64,000 nt of DNA from JANYHF01 sp963732765 (lineage in GTDB: Bacteria > Pseudomonadota > Alphaproteobacteria > Rhizobiales > Hyphomicrobiaceae): assembly GCA_963732765.1 (NCBI GenBank), contig CAVTAS010000001.1:62001-126000 (forward strand), written 5' to 3'. A program made the translations under genes and the position numbers. The first letter of the stretch is position 1. The number at the start of each line of letters is the position of its first letter. Below, piece after piece: positions 17,672 to 28,888 of the stretch. Under the pieces are notes generated by a model. The model was not told where the DNA came from. It saw nothing but the letters and a program-made list of their open reading frames with translations, and searched no databases.

Positions 17672-17901
17672 TTCCGATTCTGCCAAACATCGCGAAGCCA
17701 AGGGATATCCTCGATCGGGACCGCTTTGACGGCTCCGCTGTCGAGATCGCTTTGCCGACGGCCCAACTCGTCCTTCCAGGCCTTGTCTATCTCGGCATCG
17801 GGCTCATGCAGCATGACATGGAGCTCATCCATCAAGAGCGCCTGCTCGTCTGGTGAGAGCTTGCGGACCTCGTTTTTCAGAATCTCGATCTTGGCGTTCA
17901 T
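17668..17901 (-). CDS. Antitoxin, addiction-module component family (PF09720-like)
   Basis: The 77-residue product reads MNAKIEILKNEVRKLSPDEQALLMDELHVML followed by EIDKAWKDELGRRQSDLDSGAVKAVPIEDI. The second block matches the 'unstable antitoxin' family that partners ParE/RelE toxins. It precedes the toxin on the same strand with a 4-base overlap. The start is the ATG at 17901; a longer open frame upstream lacks family resemblance. It probably binds its own promoter with the toxin, as such pairs do. Confidence 0.85.
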   Translation of the reverse strand: MNAKIEILKNEVRKLSPDEQALLMDELHVMLHEPDAEIDKAWKDELGRRQSDLDSGAVKAVPIEDIPWLRDVWQNRK

Positions 17902-18252
17902 GGCCGCTCCTATGCGCGTCTTTCCCGAAAAGATATCAGTTTGAGCGGATTTTGTCCCGGCCATTGAACCTCCCGCCGCCCCACCACGACTACCCAAGCG
18001 AACCGGCCTGGAGTTCTCCTCCCTCTCGGCCCGGCAAACTTGCCGATGCGCTGGCGCCAGGGTCCTCCTCCCCCGCGACGCCCTGTCGAAGCCGCCGCAT
18101 CGCGGCGGGCACGTGCCCCAAACGCGCGCCCGCCCTTTTTCTTTTCGTGTCGACGCGATGACGGCTGGACCTCCTCTTTGCCAGACAAGTCCCAGCTCTC
18201 CCGGCACATGGTGCAGTGCAGCATATCGCACCGCGTAGGGACTTTGCCCGCC
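17902..18252. other. Intergenic region between the toxin-antitoxin pair and pyc, no gene seen
   Basis: About 350 bases with no convincing coding frame on either strand. Frames that cross it are extensions of the antitoxin or the antisense of pyc. The divergent promoters of the antitoxin and pyc must lie here. No clear operator palindrome or repeat copy was found. Confidence 0.5.
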
Positions 18253-21712
<3,460 letters not shown>

Positions 21713-21756
21713 CGGGCGGAGATGCAATGTGCCGCCGTTTGTGCTAGGCAATCGAC

Positions 21757-22050
21757 ATGAGCAGAACCGAGGCCATCGCCATCATCACCCGCAAGATCGA
21801 GACGCTTGACGACGAGCAGGTCTCGATCCTGGCCGATATAGCCGAAGATTTGGCTGATCGCAGTGCGCCTCCGTTAGAACTGACTGCCGAGGAACGCGCA
21901 GCCATCGAGCGGTCGAAGGACGACTTCAAGTTGGGACGCACGCTCACGAGTGAGCAGTATCAAGCCGAAATGTCCGGCTTTGTGAATGCCCTCAAGTCCA
22001 AGCATCCAAGAGGCGAGTTGTTCGATCACGGACCTATCTTGCACAGCTAA
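21757..22050 (+). CDS. Putative antitoxin of a ParE-type pair
   Basis: A 97-residue acidic, helical protein (RTEAIAIITRKIETLDDEQVSILADIAEDL, LTAEERAAIERSKDDFKLGRTLTSEQYQAEMSGFV). The first part resembles short antitoxins that neutralise ParE/RelE proteins; the RTLTSEQY segment is typical of the toxin-binding tail. The toxin gene follows immediately. I do not recognise a specific Pfam family, so the call rests on context and general form. Confidence 0.65.
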   Translation: MSRTEAIAIITRKIETLDDEQVSILADIAEDLADRSAPPLELTAEERAAIERSKDDFKLGRTLTSEQYQAEMSGFVNALKSKHPRGELFDHGPILHS

Positions 22051-22058
22051 AGGCGTTC

Positions 22059-22316
22059 ATGGAGCAAGGTGCCGAGAAGTTCGGCTCTTGTGTCGCCGAG
22101 CGGACGCTCGGCCGAATTGATCGGGTGATCGAGCAAGTTCTGGCGCTCCAAAAGAAGCCGCAAGTCGATAAACGACTTGGGCTGGGCGTCTACTTCGTCA
22201 GCCGGACACCATTTACAATCATCTACGACTTTGACGACACCGAACTGCGAATTCACTTCATAGTTCCGGCGCACGCGGATCGCACAAGGATAGATCCGAG
22301 GTTCGTTGAGTGGTGA
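22059..22316 (+). CDS. ParE/RelE superfamily toxin (N-terminus uncertain)
   Basis: From the ATG at 22059 the product is 85 residues: MEQGAEKFGSCVAERTLGRIDRVIEQVLALQ, then GVYFVSRTPFTIIYDFDDTELRIHFIVPAHADRTRIDPRFVEW. The strand pattern fits ParE/RelE toxins. In the same frame upstream the open codons read RVVRSRTYLAQLKAF, which looks like the missing first strand of the toxin, but no start codon precedes it. An ATG at 21986, one frame off, could supply it if one extra base sits near 22011. Either the toxin is shortened or there is another +1 error. Confidence 0.7.
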   Translation: MEQGAEKFGSCVAERTLGRIDRVIEQVLALQKKPQVDKRLGLGVYFVSRTPFTIIYDFDDTELRIHFIVPAHADRTRIDPRFVEW

Positions 22317-22336
22317 CTATTGTCGATTGGTTAGCC

Positions 22337-23818
22337 CTACCCCTCCGCCATCGCCGGTCCCGCTGCTGCTTTCCCCCGCAACGGCAACTCCGGCATCAAC
22401 GCCAGCATCGCGAACCCCAGCGCCAAACTGAGGCTGGCTGTTGCGAATACCGGGGCAAACGCCGCGCCGCTCATGTGTGCCGCTGACGCGCCAACCCCAG
22501 CCTCCCCCATCCCCACGGCGATGCCGCTGGCCGCTCCCACCGCGCCTACGACGGCGATGCCGATGCTGCTCCCCAGCGCCCGCAAGAACGCCAGCACGCC
22601 GCTGACCACGCCAATATCGCGCGGATCGACGGCGTTCTGCGTGGCTACGGTTGTCACCGGGAACTGTAGGCCGGAGCCGATGCCCACCAGGATCAGGATC
22701 AGCTCGCATTCGACAAACCCGAGCACCGGCGCTCGCCAGGCGATCCAGGCCAGGCCCAGAGCGCCGACAGCCAGTCCGGCCAACGGCAGGCGCTTGTAGT
22801 GCCTGATGCGCGCCATGGTCTGGCCAGCGACCGACGCGCCCGCGACCGTACCCAGCATGTAGCCGACCAGCGCCAGACCGGCCTGCGAGGAGGTCATGCC
22901 CAGCACCAGTTCCAGGAACAGCGGGATGAACACGGTCAGGCCGATGAAAGCGGCCATGGCGAAGAACACGCTGAAGGTAGCGGTCAGGACGACGCGGTTG
23001 CTGAGGACATCCAGGGGTATCAGCGGTTGGGGCGTGCGCGTCATGTGACGGGCGAAGGCCAGTGCCAGAACCGCGCCCGCCGCCAGCAGTCCCAGCACCG
23101 CCGGCGAGGTCCAGCCCCATTGCGGCTGCGGCCCGAGTGACAAGGCCAACATGAACGCGACAGTGGCCAGCATCACCAGAATGGCGCCGAGGATGTCAAG
23201 CTTGTGGTCGCGCTTCTGCCATGGCAGGCGCTTCAACGTCTCGTTTGTCATCAGAACAGCGAACGCGGCAAGCGGCAGGTTGAGCCAGAAGATCACGCTC
23301 CAGTGCCAGTGCTGTGTGATGAAGCCGCCCAGGATTGGGCCGGCGATGGACGCGATGGCCCAGGTGCCCGAGATGTAGACGGCGTATTTGCCGCGCTCCT
23401 TGGGCGGCACCAGATCGCCGATGACGGTCTGCGCCAAAGCCATCAGCCCGCCGCCGCCCAGGCCTTGGACGGCGCGGCCGAGGATCAGCGTCCACATGGT
23501 TGGGGCGATCGCGCACATCACGGAGCCCACCACGAAGATGGCGATGGCGGCAAACAGGGTCAGGCGGCGGCCATAGATGTCGGCGACTTTGCCATAGAGT
23601 GGCGTGGTGGCGGTGGCGGTGAGAAAATAAGCCGCGACGATCCAGGAGATATAATGCGAGCCGCCAAGTGCGGCGCCCATGGCGGGAATGGCGGGCGCGA
23701 CGATGGTCTGGTCGAGCGCGGCCAGCAGCATGGCCAGCAGCACGCCGATGATGATGCGGAATTTGTCGGCTTCGCTGATCGCGGGAGCGGGCGGAGCGGT
23801 GACAGCGAGATCTTGCAT
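22337..23818 (-). CDS. MFS drug efflux transporter, DHA2 (EmrB/QacA) family
   Basis: A 493-residue inner-membrane antiporter with about 14 predicted spans. IIIGVLLAMLLAALDQTIVAPAIPAMG holds the DHA2 motif in span 1, and GKVADIYGRRLTLFAAI is the loop 2-3 MFS motif. GRAVQGLGGGGLMALAQTVIGDLVPPKERGKY marks spans 4-5. It likely exports lipophilic drugs by proton exchange, though the substrate is unknown. It sits alone, ending just after the second toxin gene, and is divergent from rpmG. No regulator gene is attached. Confidence 0.92.
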   Translation of the reverse strand: MQDLAVTAPPAPAISEADKFRIIIGVLLAMLLAALDQTIVAPAIPAMGAALGGSHYISWIVAAYFLTATATTPLYGKVADIYGRRLTLFAAIAIFVVGSVMCAIAPTMWTLILGRAVQGLGGGGLMALAQTVIGDLVPPKERGKYAVYISGTWAIASIAGPILGGFITQHWHWSVIFWLNLPLAAFAVLMTNETLKRLPWQKRDHKLDILGAILVMLATVAFMLALSLGPQPQWGWTSPAVLGLLAAGAVLALAFARHMTRTPQPLIPLDVLSNRVVLTATFSVFFAMAAFIGLTVFIPLFLELVLGMTSSQAGLALVGYMLGTVAGASVAGQTMARIRHYKRLPLAGLAVGALGLAWIAWRAPVLGFVECELILILVGIGSGLQFPVTTVATQNAVDPRDIGVVSGVLAFLRALGSSIGIAVVGAVGAASGIAVGMGEAGVGASAAHMSGAAFAPVFATASLSLALGFAMLALMPELPLRGKAAAGPAMAEG

Positions 23819-23928
23819 CGGGGGTCCTTGCCGAGTTGCGGGCGCGTGGTGCGTGTTGCCCGCACCGTAGGCGAGATTGGGCTGGGAATGAAATCGCCGC
23901 TGACAGAACAGAGCTGCCAGCCTTTTGC

Positions 23929-23956
23929 TTGACTACGCCCGGCCGCTGAGTAGAGT
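23929..23956 (+). promoter_or_regulatory. Predicted housekeeping-sigma promoter of rpmG
   Basis: TTGACT (23929-23934) and TAGAGT (23951-23956) are separated by 16 bases and followed by a GC-rich discriminator GCGCGC. This is a form often seen ahead of alphaproteobacterial translation genes. It lies about 105 bases before the rpmG ATG. The call rests on pattern only. Confidence 0.5.
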
Positions 23957-24062
23957 GCGCGCTTCCTTTCCGGCGGCGAGCGCCTGATCGCTTCTGCTGC
24001 CTGGGCTGCCCTTCGACACTTCGAACGGGCGCCTGCTCAACACCAACTTAACGAGTACGACC

Positions 24063-24230
24063 ATGGCCAAGCCAGCAACGTTGAAGATCAAGCTGCTGAG
24101 CAGCGCCGGCACGGGCTTCTTCTATGTGACCAAGAAGAACCCGCGCACCATGACGGAGAAGATGGCCGTCAAGAAGTACGACCCGATCGTGCGTCAGCAC
24201 GTCGAGTTCAAGGAAACCAAGATCAAGTAG
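24063..24230 (+). CDS. rpmG: 50S ribosomal protein L33
   Basis: The 55-residue product begins MAKPATLKIKLLSSAGTGFF, continues YVTKKNPRTMTEKMAVKKYD and ends PIVRQHVEFKETKIK. This is the alphaproteobacterial L33 pattern, which lacks the zinc-binding cysteines, so it is the zinc-independent paralogue. In many alphaproteobacteria rpmG neighbours pleD and divK, as here. A weak stem CAGGC/GCCTG followed by a T-rich stretch near 24270-24295 could terminate its transcript. Confidence 0.96.
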   Translation: MAKPATLKIKLLSSAGTGFFYVTKKNPRTMTEKMAVKKYDPIVRQHVEFKETKIK

Positions 24231-24834
24231 GACGGAAAACCGCTGACTGTCCGGCGTGTATCAATGGCGCGACGGCAGGCTAAGCCTGTTGTTTGTCACG
24301 TGGTTGCTTATTACTCGGATTTAGCAGTGTTGAGCTGGCGCAAACGGCGGCCAGAATAACGAAGGACCCGGGCTCACTCGGCAGCGGGGTAAATCCGAGC
24401 AAACCACGGGTCCTTCTCCGAGCATTAGACCAAAGAGGGCGTTGGTCACTGCTCGAACCGTATACGAATGAGAATGTCAGAGCTTCGTGCCACTGGCGAG
24501 CCATCAAATGGCTCAGCGTTAATCCGGCTACGTCCCCGACACACGTCTTTCGTAAATTCGATCCCTCAACCTCGTTTACGTCTTGATCACCATTGTCTCA
24601 GTGCGACAATGTCACTGTCAACTGAAATAATGCATTTTCTATGGCGTCCCTGTGAATTTGTGTTCTCATTTCGTTTCGAGAACGTGGGAAGCCACAGCGG
24701 ATCGCTCGGATTTTAAGCCCTGGATATGCTGAGAATCAAGTTAATTCCGCCAAACGCAAGGCGAAATTTTATTTGTCCACAGGATAATGTGGAACCAGTT
24801 CTGATTCTTTTTGGCTGAGTCTGCCCTACCCAAC
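24231..24834. other. 600-base gap between rpmG and pleD, no gene seen
   Basis: Short frames at 24280-24507 (minus) and 24293-24586 (plus) give products with no recognisable pattern, no ribosome site and overlapping opposite reading, so I do not call them. The stretch from about 24590 to 24800 is AT-rich (TGCATTTTCTATGG, GCGAAATTTTATTTG). It contains the hairpin at 24361-24416 and possibly an rpmG terminator at its left edge. It may be relict or transferred DNA. Confidence 0.5.
24361..24416. repeat. Hairpin with 10-bp perfect arms in the rpmG-pleD gap
   Basis: GAAGGACCCG (24361-24370) pairs with CGGGTCCTTC (24407-24416), and inside CTCGG pairs with CCGAG. A nearby ACTCGGATTTAGC (about 24315) partly repeats the inner arm in inverse. 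The surrounding 24231-24834 is about 600 bases, visibly more AT-rich than its flanks, with no coding frame I can support. Confidence 0.6.
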
Positions 24835-26208
24835 TCACGCGGCGTCCGACGCGACCTTGTTCCGGCCGGTGCGCTTGGCATGATAAAGCGCCATGTCCGC
24901 ACGCTTAAAAATGGTCTCGCTGGTATCGCCGACCTGTTCCAGCGAAGCGATGCCCACGCTGGCGGTGACCGGGATGCCATCGCCACCGGCGCCAATTCGG
25001 AACGGCTCGGCGGCCGTGCCCGAGCGCAGGCGCTCGCCAACCCGGCAGGCCTTCTCGATATCGGTATCGGGCATGATCACCACGAATTCCTCGCCGCCCA
25101 TGCGGCAGGCCAGATCGATGCCGCGCGTGTTGCGCTTCAGGCGCGCCGCGAACTCGCGCAGCACGGCGTCGCCGGCGTCGTGGCCGAAACGGTCGTTGAC
25201 CAGCTTGAAGTGGTCGATGTCAGCCACCAGCATGGAGAGCGCGCGGCCCTTGTGCAGCGCCTCTTCCACCAGCGTGCGCAGGTGGTTTTCCATATAGCGG
25301 CGGTTGTGCAGGCCGGTTAGCGGATCGGTGACGGCCGCTTCCACGCTCTGCTCAAGACGCGTGCGCAGGAAATCGGTGTAGCGGCGGCGGCGCATCTGGG
25401 TGCGCACGCGGGCCAGCATTTCGTTGCGGTCGATCGGGCGCATCAGGTAGTCGTTGACGCCCAGATCGAGGCCGCGCAGCAGACGCGCTTCGGCGCCGGG
25501 CTCGACCAGCATGACGATGGGCAGGTGGCGCAAGCGGTCGACCGAGCGGATCTGCGAGCATAGGCGCAAGCCATCCGATCCCGCCAGGTTCAGGCTGATC
25601 AACACCAGGTCGAAGTTGCCATTGGTCAGGCGCTGCAGCGCGGCCGCAGGGTCGCCTTCCAAGGTCGCCCGGTGCTCGGTTTCAAGCGCCTCGACCAGCC
25701 GCTGCGAGGCGCGCGGATGATCGTCGACTACCAGGATCTTGCCTGGTTCGCTGCTGTTCTGGTGCTTCTGCTGGAAAGTTTCCAGGAGACCCATCTGCTC
25801 GCCGGTCGAGGCGCGCATACGCATTTCATCCGTAAGCGTCTTGAGCCGCGCGAAGTTGCGCACGCGCGTGACGAGGGCGATATCGTCCACCGGCTTGGTC
25901 AGAAAATCGTCGGCACCCGCTTCCAGGCCCATCACGCGATCCGACGCCTGATCGAGCGCCGTAACCATGATGACGGGAATATGCTGCGTGCGCGGATTGC
26001 TCTTGATGCGGCGGCACACTTCAAAGCCGTCCATGCCGGGCATCATGACATCGAGCAGCATGATATCGGCGCGGTCGCGGGCGCAGATTTCCAAGGCGTC
26101 CGGGCCGTTGCTGGCCGTCAGCACCTCGAAATACTCGGCCGACAGCCGCGCTTCCAACAGCTTGACGTTGGCCAGAATGTCGTCGACGACCAATACCCGC
26201 GCAGTCAT
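24835..26208 (-). CDS. pleD: PleD-type diguanylate cyclase (REC-REC-GGDEF)
   Basis: PleD makes cyclic di-GMP when phosphorylated and drives the motile-to-stalked switch in Caulobacter. In 457 residues: REC1 (about 1-120) with phosphoacceptor Asp in DIMLLDVMMPG and Lys in DDFLTKP; REC2 (about 155-275), where the expected acceptor is lost (LVLISLNLAG), as in an adaptor domain; and a GGDEF domain from about 290 with active site GGEEF. RGID lies five residues before it, the RxxD inhibitory site, so product feedback is expected. The start is MTARVLVVDD at 26208. divK lies 51 bases upstream on the same strand. Confidence 0.95.
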   Translation of the reverse strand: MTARVLVVDDILANVKLLEARLSAEYFEVLTASNGPDALEICARDRADIMLLDVMMPGMDGFEVCRRIKSNPRTQHIPVIMVTALDQASDRVMGLEAGADDFLTKPVDDIALVTRVRNFARLKTLTDEMRMRASTGEQMGLLETFQQKHQNSSEPGKILVVDDHPRASQRLVEALETEHRATLEGDPAAALQRLTNGNFDLVLISLNLAGSDGLRLCSQIRSVDRLRHLPIVMLVEPGAEARLLRGLDLGVNDYLMRPIDRNEMLARVRTQMRRRRYTDFLRTRLEQSVEAAVTDPLTGLHNRRYMENHLRTLVEEALHKGRALSMLVADIDHFKLVNDRFGHDAGDAVLREFAARLKRNTRGIDLACRMGGEEFVVIMPDTDIEKACRVGERLRSGTAAEPFRIGAGGDGIPVTASVGIASLEQVGDTSETIFKRADMALYHAKRTGRNKVASDAA

Positions 26209-26259
26209 TCCCGCAACCCTCAACTCAAAACCCGACTTCGGCGGTCGCTCGGCTGGCCG

Positions 26260-26631
26260 TTAGGCCGGGCCGATGAACTGCCGCACTGTGCCAAGGAACA
26301 TCGGTACGGAAATCGGCTTCGAGATATAGGCCTCGCAGCCGCCTTGCCGGATCCGTTCCTCGTCTCCCTTCATGGCGAAGGCGGTCACCGCGACAACGGG
26401 AATGTCCCGCAAGCTGTCGTCTTCCTTCAGCCACTTGGTGACTTCCAGGCCCGACACTTCGGGCAGCTGGATGTCCATCAGGATGAGATCGGGGCGATGT
26501 TGCCGCGCTAGCGCGAGCGCTTCCAATCCGGTCCGTGTCTGCAAGGTCGCGTAACCATGAGCATCGAGGACATCGTGGAACAGTTTCATGTTCAACTCAT
26601 TGTCTTCGACGATCAGGACTGTCTTTGCCAT
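26260..26631 (-). CDS. divK: Single-domain response regulator DivK
   Basis: DivK is a cell-fate regulator that, when phosphorylated, modulates the DivJ/PleC/DivL kinases upstream of CtrA. The 123-residue product is one receiver domain with KTVLIVEDNELNMKLFHDVL (acidic pocket), the acceptor in PDLILMDIQLPEVSG, the switch Thr in VVAVTAFAMKGDE and the Lys in AYISKPISV. There is no output domain. I start at the ATG at 26631. The gene pair divK-pleD is the same as in Caulobacter crescentus. Confidence 0.95.
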   Translation of the reverse strand: MAKTVLIVEDNELNMKLFHDVLDAHGYATLQTRTGLEALALARQHRPDLILMDIQLPEVSGLEVTKWLKEDDSLRDIPVVAVTAFAMKGDEERIRQGGCEAYISKPISVPMFLGTVRQFIGPA

Positions 26632-26828
26632 GTCTGCCGCCTTCAACCCTGAGTTTGCACCGGACCACCCGAGCTTGGGGCCAGAGCCTGTCTATCGCAA
26701 TCCCAGATCGTGCCAGCCGTTCGTTTGTTGTGGTACTGACTTGCACGATGACAACCACCATGACGCAAGTGGGTTAGGAAAGCCTTGCGACGGGGCGGCC
26801 AGGATCAACCTTTTTCGAGGGGCGGCCT

Positions 26829-27116
26829 ATGCGGCAGCGCAAAATGAGCAAGGACGAAGCTGAGGAAATCGCGACGGCTGGGTTTAGCCTGCTGGCCGAA
26901 GAGCCGGAGCGTACGGCGCGTTTCCTCAATCTGAGCGGCCTGGATCCCGGACAGCTCAGGGCGATCGCCGGGACGGCCGAGTTTCATTTGGCGGTGCTGG
27001 AGTATATCCGGCGTGATAAGTCGCTGCTGTTGGTGCTGGCGGCTCAACTCGGGATCGATGCCGGGCGGATCGAGCAAGCCGAACGCGAATTTGCCGGTGC
27101 GGTGGAGGAGTATTAG
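26829..27116 (+). CDS. DUF3572 family protein
   Basis: The 95-residue helical protein (MSKDEAEEIATAGFSLLAEEPERTARFLNLSGLDPGQLR, then FHLAVLEYIRRDKSLLLVLAAQLGIDAG) matches the DUF3572 group found next to divK in many alphaproteobacteria. No function is known. It may start at 26829 or at the second Met (26844). It is divergent from divK and ends overlapping the eipB stop by four bases. Confidence 0.8.
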   Translation: MRQRKMSKDEAEEIATAGFSLLAEEPERTARFLNLSGLDPGQLRAIAGTAEFHLAVLEYIRRDKSLLLVLAAQLGIDAGRIEQAEREFAGAVEEY

Positions 27117-27970
27117 TTCGGGCACTTGGCGGGCGGATAGAATTCAATCTCCGCCAGGGTGCCCTTTACTGCCAGCGAGCCGTAATCGATCGCAAGCTTG
27201 CTGACGACGCCGTTCTCGAACACCGTGAAGGCCATTTCGTGCTCGGGCACGCCTTCGGCCTTGGTGCTCTCGGTGGCATAGTAGGCGATATTGACCGGCC
27301 AAGACCGTAGCGTGCTCAGCCGCTCAGCATTCTTGACTGTCGCGATTTCCGGTCTCGGTTCGGCGGGAAGCAGTTTGCCTATGATCGAGTTCGTGAAGCT
27401 GACTTTCTGGCCCTTGTCCGACCCGTCGAACAGGTTGGCCGCCATGGCGTGTTCGCCGCGGATGGCCGCGCCGAGCAGGCGGATGGTGTGCTGCACCGGG
27501 AATATCGTATCGGGCACCAGCGACAGCTTTTCCGCCTTTGGCTTGTTCAGGCTGACGGCGATCTCGCCATGCTCGCTCGGCCGTTCGGCGGTGCCGGCGG
27601 TGGCGTCGCTCTGTTCGGCGTTCTGATAATCGTCGACGGTAAACTTGAACTTGTCGCCGCTCGGCGTCTCCCAAGTGGTCGAGCGCAGATCGCTCATGGT
27701 CTCGCCGCCGTCGCGATTGCTGACGCCCATCACGAACCGCATGTTCTGGGTAAAGCCCTCGCAGACATTGCCAGTGAATTCGAATACCAGCCGGCCGCGC
27801 ACACCGGCAACCGAGGAGGAGGCGCGGGCGTTGCCAAGTTCCAGGTCATACACCGCGCGGTGCGGGACGAGCAGAAGGGCTTCGGGCGGCAGCACGCCCG
27901 CCGCAGCGAACGGAGCCAGAGCCGCCCAAGCGGCGACTGCCGAGATGACAGTTCGGTTGCGTCCAATCAT
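27113..27970 (-). CDS. eipB: Cell envelope integrity protein EipB (DUF1849)
   Basis: EipB is a periplasmic beta-spiral protein needed for envelope integrity in Brucella. The 285-residue product has a signal peptide (TVISAVAAWAALAPFAAAG), HRAVYDLELG near the mature N-terminus, GNVCEGFTQNMRF, and a second Cys close to the end (PPAKCPN). The two cysteines match the conserved disulphide of the family. The start at 27970 gives the shortest signal peptide; 15 more codons are open upstream. It is divergent from the GDPD gene across about 147 bases. Confidence 0.85.
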   Translation of the reverse strand: MIGRNRTVISAVAAWAALAPFAAAGVLPPEALLLVPHRAVYDLELGNARASSSVAGVRGRLVFEFTGNVCEGFTQNMRFVMGVSNRDGGETMSDLRSTTWETPSGDKFKFTVDDYQNAEQSDATAGTAERPSEHGEIAVSLNKPKAEKLSLVPDTIFPVQHTIRLLGAAIRGEHAMAANLFDGSDKGQKVSFTNSIIGKLLPAEPRPEIATVKNAERLSTLRSWPVNIAYYATESTKAEGVPEHEMAFTVFENGVVSKLAIDYGSLAVKGTLAEIEFYPPAKCPN

Positions 27971-28117
27971 GCCTAGCAAACCTCTTGGTCGACCCGTCCG
28001 ACGAAAATCCGTCATATGCTGCCCCTAATTCTACTCGCTTGCAACGCCGGTTGGTTGCTAGGCCACCGCTGGGGCCTTAAGGGTTCGGCCAGGAACGCGC
28101 ATAATCTGGGGCAATCG

Positions 28118-28882
28118 ATGACAGATCGTAACGACCTACGGGGACCTGCGCTGGGCTGGCCGCTGGGGCCGGTTGCGCACCGTGGCCTGCATGATCCCGC
28201 AAAAGGCCGGATCGAGAACACCGCCAGCGCCTTTGAGGCCGCGATCGCTATGGGCTATGCCATCGAATGCGATGTGCAGGCTGCGGCGGGCGACCAGCCG
28301 GTGGTGTTTCACGACGAGACGCTGGATCGGCTGATGGAGGCGAGCGGCCCGGTCGCCGAACGCAAGGTGCCTGAGTTGACCCGTCTCGCCTATCGCAGCA
28401 CATCCGACCGCATCCTCACCCTGGACGAACTGCTCGAACTGGTTGGCGGCCGCGTGCCACTCTATATTGAGGTCAAGAGCAATTTCGGCAAACCTGGGCG
28501 CTACGAGGCCGAGATCTGCAATCGGCTGAGGGACTATCGCGGCCCGGCAGCGCTGATGTCCTTCGATCCCGGCTCGCTGACGGAAATCCGGCGCCTTGCG
28601 CCGGCAACTCCGCGCGGCATTATTTCCTACCGCTGGGCCGACGATTGGATGCCGCAGATTGCGGCCGAGGAGCGCAAAAAGCTGCGCAACATGATCCATC
28701 ACGTCGATGTGGCGCCAAGTTTCATCGCCTATGACATCGACGAGTTGCCCGATCCCGTCCCCCTGGTTATGCGCACCATGCTCGGCATACCGCTTTTCAC
28801 CTGGACGGTTCGCACGCCCGAGCAGCGGACCCGTGCTAAGCTCTATGCCGACGCGATCATCTTTGAAGGTTTTGAGGCGTAA
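28118..28882 (+). CDS. Glycerophosphodiester phosphodiesterase family protein
   Basis: The enzyme hydrolyses glycerophosphodiesters to glycerol 3-phosphate and an alcohol. Catalytic blocks are VAHRGLHDPAKGRIENTASAF (HR...ENT), AIECDVQ (ExD metal ligands) and VVFHDETLDRLMEASG; LYIEVKSN follows later. The 254 residues from the ATG at 28118 carry no signal peptide, so it is cytoplasmic. A start at 28016 would add a hydrophobic head (PLILLACNAGWLLG) that could be an anchor, so the start is uncertain. The next gene follows after six bases. Confidence 0.88.
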   Translation: MTDRNDLRGPALGWPLGPVAHRGLHDPAKGRIENTASAFEAAIAMGYAIECDVQAAAGDQPVVFHDETLDRLMEASGPVAERKVPELTRLAYRSTSDRILTLDELLELVGGRVPLYIEVKSNFGKPGRYEAEICNRLRDYRGPAALMSFDPGSLTEIRRLAPATPRGIISYRWADDWMPQIAAEERKKLRNMIHHVDVAPSFIAYDIDELPDPVPLVMRTMLGIPLFTWTVRTPEQRTRAKLYADAIIFEGFEA

Positions 28883-28888
28883 CGGCGC

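Noticed and set aside
24293..24586. 97-codon open frame between rpmG and pleD
   Set aside because: It has no ribosome site and no family pattern, and it contains the whole hairpin at 24361-24416.
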